A stretch of DNA of 64,000 nucleotides, from contig NC_087062.1 of NCBI RefSeq assembly GCF_963678635.1, positions 29,908,833 through 29,972,832 of the forward strand, in the 5' to 3' direction. The notes beneath the pieces are model-generated. The model was not told the DNA's origin and ran no database searches. It worked only from the letters and a program-made list of their open reading frames with translations. Of this stretch, positions 25,032-33,168 are shown piece by piece; the stretch's first letter is position 1, and each line of letters opens with the position of its first letter. Made by a program: the position numbers and the translations under genes. Origin of the DNA: Symsagittifera roscoffensis. Lineage: Eukaryota; Xenacoelomorpha; Acoela; Convolutidae.

Positions 25032-26522
25032 CCCATCCGGGTTTTACAGAGTTTTTTAGAATGGTTCTTCTGCAATTCGAAGGATGGATGATGGACGTTG
25101 GTGTTTGGCGAACATCATATTTCTTCTGTTTTCTCTTTGTTAAAGAAGTTCCAGGAAGCTGGAGTTAGAGACATAAGACGTTGTGTCTTCTAGTGACAAC
25201 GACTAAGTCTTTGCAACAAACTCAAATCTGATTTCAGAATGGTTTGCTATGTCAGGTTTTTCTGTTCTGCGTGGAGATTGTGCGTGGAGGGGATGCCTGG
25301 TTACTCGGATCTGTACGTATACTTGAACATCGAGGTGGTCATTGGTCTAGTTCAATGAAGTCCTTTTCTGCGAAGTCAAGTCGTACTCTAAATCCTTTGA
25401 GTTGTGATTGTGAGTGGCATATCGATTGTGGTTGGCCATTCTCTCTCGAGTGTAGTGGGGTCGTTTTGTCTTTAGATGTTCGTCCTTGGTGTTGTATTCT
25501 GATCTATGTATTGCATAATGTAATTTACATTTTATAAAACATTTATTAGTTTAATATTTTTTAATTATGATTTTAGTTAGTTGTTTTCACAAAAGCTTTT
25601 TGTTTTAGTTCGGTTATTTTGAAGAGTTACTCACACTTGAGTAGCTCTTATTAAAAATAGAGGTGTGGTCACAAAGCGTGGATGTAGCGCGGTGGGTTAG
25701 GCCGGCTATAGAGCATGCTCAGGACGTCCTTCCTGGTGGGTTAGGCCAGGAGTGGGAGTATGATTTCATGCGGTTTTTGTGAGGGGTCCTGTTATGTGAC
25801 AACGTTTTATGTTGGGTTTGTTGTGGTTTTTCTTATGTCTTGTTGGTTATGTCCTTTTTCCAAAAAGCAAATTGTTCGTGGTATGGGTTTGTCTTTCGAC
25901 TTTTTTGTGTTTTATTATTTCTTTCTTAGACTTTATAATAGTCTTCAAAAGAATAAATTATCCAGTTTTAAACTGGGTTAATCCGGTTTGGGTACCGTTG
26001 GTTTCCTTTTCTTAGTCATGCTGTTATTCTATGATTTGTGGTATTTAGTAAGCTGCGTTGGTTAGTTTTGTTTAGTATATGATTCCTTTCCAACCGGGTT
26101 AAAGGAAAGTTTGAAACATGTTATTATATGTTAGAGTTGTTGAGTGTGAAAACTTGAAACTGAAATTCATTATTTTAAACAATTCTTCGTGGGCGAGCTG
26201 TGCGAGTGTGGATAGAATTTCTGTGCGAATGAATGAGAATATTAAAAGGTTAGTACTGCATTTGCATTTTATTAATTTACTGCATAGAATTTGGAAATTT
26301 ACTGCTAGTTATGGGGGAATTTTAAGTTACAAATTTTCATCATAATTAGATTTACTGCTTGTGGGGAAAATTTTAGAACTGAATTTACTGCATTGGTATT
26401 AAATTTATAAATTTATAAGTGTAAGAGATTAATAGAATTGTTGAAATTTGTTTGATGAAATTTGCGATCTTTATTTGTTTTTTGTGGTTTTTGTAGGTGA
26501 TCGTCGGATGAAGGCTAAAAAT
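25032..26522 (-). other. Conserved 3' non-coding region of element 1
   Basis: About 1.5 kb between the candidate downstream intron and the 3' LTR. It is conserved in sequence with 57748-59258 of element 2, but frames open in one copy on the coding strand are closed in the other, so it is probably untranslated. The best conserved blocks are 25620-25800, with gtgggttaggcc twice, and 25940-26110, with aactgggttaatccggtttg and later aaccgggttaaaggaaag. These look like RNA-structure elements. Plus-strand ORFs here are conserved only because the DNA is. Confidence 0.5.
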
Positions 26523-26601
26523 CTAAAGAAAACATGGATAAAGAATGGTGAGTTTTTTAATATTTTAATTAGTTAGTAATAATCATTTAATTCATACTTA
26601 C
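26523..26601 (-). other. Candidate 79-nt intron just after the 601-aa ORF
   Basis: On the minus strand the stop TAA (26607-26605) is followed directly by a consensus donor CAG|GTAAGT, and 79 nt on by a pyrimidine-rich acceptor TTTTCTTTAG. Element 2 has the same donor directly after its stop and an acceptor TTTTATTTAG (intron about 59259-59332, 74 nt), although the interior differs. A donor within a few nucleotides of the stop should not trigger nonsense-mediated decay. Confidence 0.5.
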
Positions 26602-26604
26602 CTG

Positions 26605-28410
26605 TTAGTCGTCGGGGAAAAAACCGTGGGGGAAGATGTCGTGGATGAGATCGGAAGTTGTTAGTAGTTTAGCTAAGATGCGGATGATATTTTTAGTCTG
26701 AAGCAGTGGCCAAAGCAATTGAAGTGCCTTAATAGTGGTTAGTTCTTCAGTGCCAACTGCAAACTCATAAGGTGTGTTTTGGATTAGATTATATAATTTG
26801 TGATTGAATTTAGTGTTGTGGATGAATTCTAAAATTGGGATTTCTATAGGTTGTACAAACTCGTGCGGGATAAGGAAGGGTCGGGATTCTTCGGCGTTGA
26901 AGGTCTTGGTGATGGGACAGAAGATGTACATTTGGGTTATGGGATCATAATTGCGAAGAATACCATGAAGGTTAGTGTCTTTAATACAATATGTGAAATT
27001 TAGGAAAAATGGTGAAGTGTATTTGGAATTAATGAATTGAAAACGATGGTGTGGTTGTCTAGAGGGTGTGTGTAGGTCAAAGTGATTTTGGATGAAGCGA
27101 TAATAACTATATGTGTGGGTTTGTTTAGTGCGCAACATAATATCGTGTGAGCAGTGTAAATCTCTTTCGTGTGGTGCAAGGAAATGAAAGGTTAGTGAAA
27201 ATATTTGGAAGCGTTCTTTAAAACTTTCGTATGCTTGTGTGTCTGTTAGTGCTTCTGAAATAATGTGATCAAACTTTCGGTCGAAGATGTTTAGTGTAAA
27301 TATATATGGTGTCTTGATGAAAAATTTCTCGGTAATTTGTGGATTAGCGAAGCGATCGTCGTCTAAGAATTGATCTTGGTTAGCTCTGATGATGTTGTGA
27401 TCATAGTATTCGAGTGTATATTCGTTAGCTCTAGGTGCAGTGTGTGTTTTTAGTGATTTTTTATATCCAACGTATGTAAATTGTCTAGCGGTTAGTGGTG
27501 TAGTGAGTCGATATAGCATGTCCGTATTTCGCTCTATATCGATGTGAGTGTTAGATAAAGGTAAGCAAAGAGGGTTAGTAAAATGATAATATGAGGTCCA
27601 AGAGAGAGTGGGCATTAAAACGTATTCATCTACAAAGTTGCGTGTTTCGTTAGTGTCGTGGGGGGTGTTTAAGGTGTATTGTGGGAATGAGGGTAAGGTG
27701 ATGGCTAAAAATTCTTTTGTGTTAGTATGCTTGGGGTGATTGATGTATTCACGGGCTGTTCCTGGTTTTGCTGGGAAAGGATGGTTGGGGAACTTTCTTT
27801 TAAAAGTGCGGTAAGCTCTATTAGTGTTGAGTGAAGATTCAGTTGATGTGGATGATGGTGCTAATGATTCAGTATAATTTGAAGAGGGTGTAGGGGTAGG
27901 GGGGTTGGATGAATTGATTGTGGAGGAGATTTGGTTTATTGTTGGGGTATGGAGGTGGTAGGGTTGTTGTTGAAGGGTAATAAAATTATCTAGCTCTGGG
28001 GAGATTCGGGGGGTGTCTGGAGAATGAGATGATTGGTCAGAATGGTATGAGGAGTAGGTTGGGGTAACTTGGGAAGCATAAGAGGGTGTGGGAGTGATTG
28101 GGTCAGGGTTATTGGATAATATGGGTTGAAAAGGGGGTTGAGAAAATTTAGAAGAGTTATGAAAATTATTGGATGGGGATGGTTCTGAGTCGGCAAATTC
28201 ATCGGGGGTTTCAATATTCGGGTTATTGAGTTGTGAGATGGAATATAAAACTGAGATGTGTGAATTAGTGTCGGAATTCATGCCTGATGTTACATTACTA
28301 GATGGAAAATCGGGTGGCGGAAAAGCAAAAAGTGGTATTATTGGGATTGGAGAGGTAAGATTGGTTGGGTGGGAATTTGATCGGTGTAGTGATCCAAGTT
28401 GGCGGCTCAT
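26605..28410 (-). CDS. 601-aa protein of unknown function, downstream of env
   Basis: I do not recognise this protein. Residues 1 to about 195 are rich in Ser, Pro, Thr and Asn and look disordered. From about residue 196 (YRTFKRKFPNHPFP) to the end is a compact domain rich in aromatics and His, for example HFLAPHERDLHCSHDIM, TYCIKDTNLHGILRNYDP and a final ALQLLWPLL ... HDIFPHGFFPDD. There is no signal peptide or membrane segment, so it is probably intracellular. Its ATG overlaps the env stop as ATGA, a geometry used for termination-reinitiation in some retroelements and viruses. A 602-aa homologue lies at 59336-61144, nearly identical in the C-terminal domain and more variable in the Ser/Pro-rich part. 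In the last ~56 codons I count 10 synonymous and 4 amino-acid-changing codon differences. Confidence 0.88.
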   Translation of the reverse strand: MSRQLGSLHRSNSHPTNLTSPIPIIPLFAFPPPDFPSSNVTSGMNSDTNSHISVLYSISQLNNPNIETPDEFADSEPSPSNNFHNSSKFSQPPFQPILSNNPDPITPTPSYASQVTPTYSSYHSDQSSHSPDTPRISPELDNFITLQQQPYHLHTPTINQISSTINSSNPPTPTPSSNYTESLAPSSTSTESSLNTNRAYRTFKRKFPNHPFPAKPGTAREYINHPKHTNTKEFLAITLPSFPQYTLNTPHDTNETRNFVDEYVLMPTLSWTSYYHFTNPLCLPLSNTHIDIERNTDMLYRLTTPLTARQFTYVGYKKSLKTHTAPRANEYTLEYYDHNIIRANQDQFLDDDRFANPQITEKFFIKTPYIFTLNIFDRKFDHIISEALTDTQAYESFKERFQIFSLTFHFLAPHERDLHCSHDIMLRTKQTHTYSYYRFIQNHFDLHTPSRQPHHRFQFINSKYTSPFFLNFTYCIKDTNLHGILRNYDPITQMYIFCPITKTFNAEESRPFLIPHEFVQPIEIPILEFIHNTKFNHKLYNLIQNTPYEFAVGTEELTTIKALQLLWPLLQTKNIIRILAKLLTTSDLIHDIFPHGFFPDD

Positions 28411-31025
28411 CGTGGGCTAAAAAAATGATTATTTTGAGACTGAAAAGCGGTGGTATGGGGTTGTTCAATAATTTGTTCATAAGTATTTTGATCTTGTGAC
28501 TGGTGTGTCATTATATGTTGAATGGGACTTTGTGATGTGGTGAGTCGAAAATTTGGATTATGTGTGATGGCTAAATTTCGAAAATTTCGTGGGACTAGGG
28601 ATAGTGGATGGTTATTTGGTAGGGGTGGTAATTGTGGTGCCGTTGGCGTTATGTCTACATTGTTATGTTCTTCGTCGTATGTATTTTGTCGTGTTGCTAT
28701 TTTTGTGTTATATTCTTTTATTTGTGCGTCTAAAAGAATTTTGTTTATAGATGTAGAAAAGATTCCAAAAAATCCTGCAAAGAGTATGCGTGCTACGCTT
28801 GCTTGTCTGTTTACTTGTGTGTGTATAGCACATGTGTTGTAGATTCCTTTTAAAAGTGAGAAAAGAAATCCAATAAAGTTAAACATTGCGTATAAAATAG
28901 TCAATTTTTCTAAGATGTAGTAGGGCCATCCTAGAAAATCGAGGATCTCATTTTTGAGTGTAACAAAGCTAAAAATGTTAATTGGTGATATATCTTGGGG
29001 ACGGTATTTTTCACCGTTTAGATATATATAATCTTTAATGTCTTTAAAATATCCGCTATAGTCTTGCGTGTAGATATCGGCAAATCCTGCGGTTTCTGCA
29101 AGTTTGCGTAAATTTTGGTCTATTGATTGTCTTTGTATAGTGTCCATTTGTGTTAATAATTCTTGGAATTGTTGTGTTCTAATGTGATGTTGAATATCTG
29201 ATTTTGAATAGATTCCTATTGATTGTAAGTCTATATTTGGGTTTCGAGCAATAGCGCGAATGCTTTCTGGTGAAAATTTTTTGAGTGATTGCATTAATGT
29301 GGGATATGGAGTGAGAAGATAATATTTATTTTCATCAAGGTTTAGTTGTACTACATTGTGGCTGTTTTCTGATCCACATGGGACTGCGGTATCCCAGAAA
29401 TAGGTTCTTCGTGAAAGTGTATCCACGAAATGTACTTTATTCTTATAAAAGATAGGGATTCTTATATAACATCGTTTATCTTCAAAAACGTATAGTGGTG
29501 ATACTTTTTTAGTACAAGTATAAAACCATAAGATGTTTCCTTCATAGTCTAAAAAATTTGATCTATTTCCAGATAATAAGTATCCTGCATAGGGTATTTT
29601 TAATACTGCTAGTGCAAGTGATTGTAATATTTGTGTTCGTTCTAATTCGCATAGTTGGTGTAGTGTTTCTAATTCGGAGAGTGACATTTCTTGAAAAATT
29701 CGGCTAATTGTATAATCTAGTTTCATATCTAAATGAATATCATAGTGGATATTACCGAAATATGTAGTATTCATTAGTGATAATTCTTGTAAGCGTGTGC
29801 TTCTGGTGTCATGGGGTTTTAGATGTCCACCAGGTTGTCCGTTGCTTTTTTCAAAATTAACTGGTATATAGGATGTTCCTTCGTTTGGAGGATGACCTGT
29901 GGCATATGGGTCGATTTTTACTTTTCCAGTGGTCATGTCGAATCCTTTTTCGTATTCAACTAATATTTCAGAGTATTGTGTTCTGTGAAGTGGATTCCTG
30001 TATTTACATGCAAGTTCTGTTTCTTGATATATTTGAAAACGTGTCAATTTATTTTCTATATTGTCTATGTTTCTAAAATTAGAACTTAGTTTTCGTGATG
30101 GATGGACTTGTTCATATGGAATTGATTGTATAAAATATTTTTCGTGAAATTTTATCATACGAGCGTGTATTTTTGCTACTTGAAATGTTGTACATGTATC
30201 TTCGGGGAACCAAACAATTGTTGCTTGTGTTCTCGTTGTAGGGTCGCAATAGCCTTGATCATTTTTACAAGGTAATCGGATTCCTTGATAGATCATTGTA
30301 TTATCTGATAAATCTCGTGTTAGTTGTATTTTTTCGAGTTGTATTTTCCAATCGAAAAACATTATTTCTTGGTATCCTTTATTTTTTGTGTCTGCTTTGC
30401 AGTTTGATGGGTCATTTATACCAATGTGTGGTATCCAATGTTTATCGTGTAGGTCATAGGTTAATCGTCCGTGTGCGCCGTTATATGGGTATTTTTCGTC
30501 TAGTTTTATATGTCCTTGGTGTCTTTCAAGTTGTGATTGATGTACTGAGTCTGAGAAAACTTGAAAGTTAACTAACTTTCTTTGGGAGTTTTTATTTTGT
30601 GTGATGTTTAGTCTAAGTAATTCATTTTTACAATCGTCGGGATTGAGATGTAAAAGACGTTCTATATTACTCTGGTAGAATGATTCATGGTCAAGTCGGT
30701 TTTTGTTTCCGTTCGAGACTTGTGAACAATGTACTTTCTTTTCGGAAAATGTTGCTGTGAATTTATAACCTGTAACTGTTGTTGCTCGGGCTTTTGAATA
30801 GAGTGTTGCTATTACATCTGTGGTTTCTATAGCTTGTGGTTCTGTTTCACATTGTGATACTTGATTTATTGCATATTTATGTAGTGTTTTTTGTTCATTT
30901 TCTTCACAATCGTAATGTGTTACTAATAAATCTTGTGGTCCTGTACGAGGGGAAGGGTTTATGTTTTGATTTGAGATTACTAGAAAAAGGAGTTGGAGAA
31001 AAATTAATAATTTTAGAATATACAT
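28407..31025 (-). CDS. env: Envelope-like membrane glycoprotein (872 aa)
   Basis: A hydrophobic signal peptide at residues 2-18, then a Cys-containing ectodomain, a membrane span at about 705-730 (LTILYAMFNFIGFLFSLL), a second hydrophobic stretch at about 745-765, and a tail of about 105 residues with a PPLP motif. N-glycosylation sequons occur near residues 140, 419 and 487. Residues about 480-550 hold Cys at 504, 519 and 550 spaced around CYIRIPIFY and FVDTLSRRTYF. That layout reminds me of chuvirus-type (class III) glycoproteins captured by invertebrate retroelements; this is inference, and no search was run. No obvious RXXR-type furin site was seen. Its position after pol and its topology make envelope the best call, presumably for membrane fusion. 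It overlaps the ATG-less frame by 13 nt upstream and the 601-aa ORF by 4 nt downstream. Confidence 0.8.
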   Translation of the reverse strand: MYILKLLIFLQLLFLVISNQNINPSPRTGPQDLLVTHYDCEENEQKTLHKYAINQVSQCETEPQAIETTDVIATLYSKARATTVTGYKFTATFSEKKVHCSQVSNGNKNRLDHESFYQSNIERLLHLNPDDCKNELLRLNITQNKNSQRKLVNFQVFSDSVHQSQLERHQGHIKLDEKYPYNGAHGRLTYDLHDKHWIPHIGINDPSNCKADTKNKGYQEIMFFDWKIQLEKIQLTRDLSDNTMIYQGIRLPCKNDQGYCDPTTRTQATIVWFPEDTCTTFQVAKIHARMIKFHEKYFIQSIPYEQVHPSRKLSSNFRNIDNIENKLTRFQIYQETELACKYRNPLHRTQYSEILVEYEKGFDMTTGKVKIDPYATGHPPNEGTSYIPVNFEKSNGQPGGHLKPHDTRSTRLQELSLMNTTYFGNIHYDIHLDMKLDYTISRIFQEMSLSELETLHQLCELERTQILQSLALAVLKIPYAGYLLSGNRSNFLDYEGNILWFYTCTKKVSPLYVFEDKRCYIRIPIFYKNKVHFVDTLSRRTYFWDTAVPCGSENSHNVVQLNLDENKYYLLTPYPTLMQSLKKFSPESIRAIARNPNIDLQSIGIYSKSDIQHHIRTQQFQELLTQMDTIQRQSIDQNLRKLAETAGFADIYTQDYSGYFKDIKDYIYLNGEKYRPQDISPINIFSFVTLKNEILDFLGWPYYILEKLTILYAMFNFIGFLFSLLKGIYNTCAIHTQVNRQASVARILFAGFFGIFSTSINKILLDAQIKEYNTKIATRQNTYDEEHNNVDITPTAPQLPPLPNNHPLSLVPRNFRNLAITHNPNFRLTTSQSPIQHIMTHQSQDQNTYEQIIEQPHTTAFQSQNNHFFSPR

Positions 31026-32149
31026 GTGTATGATAATCCTGAGTATGGATTATAAAATGTAATGTAGCCAATTGTGTTTTTGGTATATCTGTCGTATTTG
31101 TATATTACTTCAGTAGTTATAAACGGTGGTGGTAGTGATTGAGCTGTTATGTTAGGTGGATTTAATGGGTAGGGATGTTGGGTAATATTATTTAACTTAA
31201 CTGTGATTTCAAACTTTAATTGTAAACTGTTTTGTTGGAGTATTTGAATATTGTGATCACGGATATCGTTGTGAATATCTTGGCGATATTGTAATCTATT
31301 AAGTGCCCAGTTATGAATGCGGTTACTTTCTTGATGTTGTCCAAATAATGGTGGAGGTGCTGTAAATGTATTCCAATCTAGTCTTAAAGGAATATTTATT
31401 GATGATTGTTCTCGATATCTGGCGTCGAGATTATTTGGAAAATTTAAGTTAAAAGGTGGTGGTGAAATCTGGCTTATTGATGGTGTTGATGGTAGTGATA
31501 ATGTTTCTGGTAGTGATGAGGATGTTGTTGTATCCGTAGAAATATCTATTGGATTATTGACTAAATTTAATTCACCTTGTGTAAATGAATGTGTTGTCCA
31601 ATATGGTAGTCGTGATGCCTGGTTTGGGGGGTTAAAGGGATTTTCACGTATTTGTTCAGATGTTGGTGTTGAACCTAAGTAATCTGATGGTAGGCTTGAG
31701 GTGCTACGTTGTGAAAGAAGCGTAGGGGTTTCTGGTAATATACCAATGGGGTTTTCTGGAGTGTTTTGTGATGGGGATTGAGGTATATCAAAATGAACTC
31801 GGGGAGTTTGAAAATTTCTGTTTCGTCGAGGATGTATAATTTGTCTATTTATTTCGACTGTATTTTGGTTTTGACTAGGATTTCTTATTCTACTTAGTTC
31901 TTGTGGTAGTGTTGGGTATAGGTTATATGTTGGTTCGCTTAGAGGTGCTTGTCGTTGAACTGGTTCTAGTGGTTCTGATAAACGAGCATGTCGTTCTTCA
32001 AAAGTGTATGGATTGTCTTGAAAAGAAATTCGTGTAGATGTTTGAGGATTTTGAGTAATTAAAGGTGGTGTTTGGTTATCTTGGGATGATGTCGGTGAAG
32101 ACTGACTTTGTGACTGTTGGGTAGCAATTTTTGATGGATTTTTGAATTG
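31013..32149 (-). CDS. 378-codon conserved open frame with no ATG
   Basis: Minus-strand frame open from just after a TAA (32152-32150) to TAA 31015-31013, without a single Met codon. The first ~250 codons are rich in Pro, Ser, Thr, Gln and Asn. The last ~110 are more ordered (DWNTFTAPPPLFGQH, LQLKFEITVKLNNITQ, TIGYITFYNPYSGL). Its end overlaps the env ATG by 13 nt in another frame. Element 2 has the same frame open from the window edge to the same stop (63746-64000); over those ~84 codons I count 24 synonymous and 3 amino-acid-changing codon differences. That is purifying selection on a protein. Translation must begin on an ATG supplied by splicing from an upstream exon, or at a non-AUG codon. 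The function is not recognisable. Confidence 0.75.
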   Translation of the reverse strand, partial: QFKNPSKIATQQSQSQSSPTSSQDNQTPPLITQNPQTSTRISFQDNPYTFEERHARLSEPLEPVQRQAPLSEPTYNLYPTLPQELSRIRNPSQNQNTVEINRQIIHPRRNRNFQTPRVHFDIPQSPSQNTPENPIGILPETPTLLSQRSTSSLPSDYLGSTPTSEQIRENPFNPPNQASRLPYWTTHSFTQGELNLVNNPIDISTDTTTSSSLPETLSLPSTPSISQISPPPFNLNFPNNLDARYREQSSINIPLRLDWNTFTAPPPLFGQHQESNRIHNWALNRLQYRQDIHNDIRDHNIQILQQNSLQLKFEITVKLNNITQHPYPLNPPNITAQSLPPPFITTEVIYKYDRYTKNTIGYITFYNPYSGLSYTCIF

Positions 32150-32154
32150 TTACT

Positions 32155-32343
32155 TTAGTGGGAAGGTTTATGTTTACTATAATATTCTTCCAAAAAAAGA
32201 ATTAGAAGGATTGTTGCTAGGGCAAATGTGAAGATTGCTTTCTTTATACATTTACATATTGTCAAAATGAGGGATGATAAGAATGCTATGAAAATTACAA
32301 ACAATAAAAAAATATCAGTTCTACTGAAAATTTTTCGTATCAT
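32155..32343 (-). CDS. Small hydrophobic ORF, 62 aa
   Basis: The translation has two hydrophobic stretches (IFLLFVIFIAFLSSLILTI and FTFALATILLILFLEEYY) around a short basic Cys-containing turn (CKCIKK), like a hairpin membrane peptide or viroporin. It sits between gag-pol and the ATG-less frame, whose opening stop lies just past this ORF's own stop. Conservation cannot be tested because element 2 is cut by the window edge. It could be a real accessory peptide or chance in AT-rich DNA. Confidence 0.35.
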   Translation of the reverse strand: MIRKIFSRTDIFLLFVIFIAFLSSLILTICKCIKKAIFTFALATILLILFLEEYYSKHKPSH

Positions 32344-32379
32344 TTAGACAAGTTATATGAATCGTACCTGTGGATGTAA

Positions 32380-32571
32380 TCAAGGGTTTTGGAAAGTTGG
32401 AGGAATAGTTCGAGTATAGTGTAGAAAATTTAAAAAAATGTTACAAAAAATGATTAGGATTATTAGAAAAGATTCAAGTATATCAAAAAGAAATATTATA
32501 AAGGTTTCAAGTATTGTAAAAAAATGTTTAAAATTTATGAGTATTTGAGTAACTGATTGAGAGAAGAGCAT
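32380..32571 (-). CDS. Small hydrophobic ORF, 63 aa
   Basis: It encodes a mostly Phe/Ile/Leu-rich peptide with one or two membrane-length stretches (TFIIFLFDILESFLIILIIF). It lies directly upstream of the 62-aa hydrophobic ORF, after a ~600-bp stretch downstream of gag-pol. There is no second copy in the window to compare. Low-complexity AT-rich DNA can produce such peptides by chance. Confidence 0.3.
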   Translation of the reverse strand: MLFSQSVTQILINFKHFFTILETFIIFLFDILESFLIILIIFCNIFLNFLHYTRTIPPTFQNP

Positions 32572-33168
32572 TTAAGAAATGATCTCTTGGTCGAATATTT
32601 TTTGCTGTTTGAGGCGATTTTCTAGTGTGGTCGGATTATTTATTAGTTTTTTGACAAGTGGGTTGAGTTTTGTAAAAAATTGTTGGGGGCAATTTTCATG
32701 GTGATTGGGAGGTCGTCTTTTTCTTTATTTTTGTTTGTCAAATGATCCGGGGTATGGTGAGATTTTTATGCTTTAGGCTAATTAAAATGTTCATTTTGTT
32801 ACTTTAGGCTAAGTTAACAAATTTGTTTTGGGGGTATTCGTGGTCTGAGTTGGGGAAATATTGTTGATCTTTGGGTTATTAGATAAGGGAGGGGTACGGT
32901 ATTATGGTGATATTTTTTTAGTTGTCAAGTTGGAGTGGTTTGCTTATTTTTGACCTGGAGGTCGTAAAGTTATAGTTATAGATGTGCCTGGAGTTCTATA
33001 TGATTCGTCTAATTGGTCTTAGTTTGAGTTAGAGAAAGTGACGGATTGGATGAATCCTATTGGTCTATTTTGAACTAGAATTATTGCGTACTTGTCAGCA
33101 TGTTATTTTGAAAAATGTAAATGAAAAATGTTTCAGAGGTTTCAAGATTGTGAAGTATAATGTTAAAA
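32572..33168 (-). other. Gap between gag-pol and the small ORFs
   Basis: About 600 bp with no ORF of note on the coding strand. By position it could hold splice acceptors for subgenomic RNAs encoding the downstream frames. Confidence 0.35.

Noticed and set aside
25244..25537. Plus-strand ~97-aa ORF repeated with good similarity at 57982-58275
   Set aside because: It lies antisense to the retroelement in its 3' non-coding region. Similarity follows from the shared repeat DNA, and the upstream parts diverge without regard to frame.
32150..32157. Ribosomal frameshift from the 62-aa hydrophobic ORF into the ATG-less frame
   Set aside because: The stop that opens the ATG-less frame (32152-32150) lies downstream of the 62-aa ORF's own stop (32157-32155), so the two frames do not overlap and no shift can join them.
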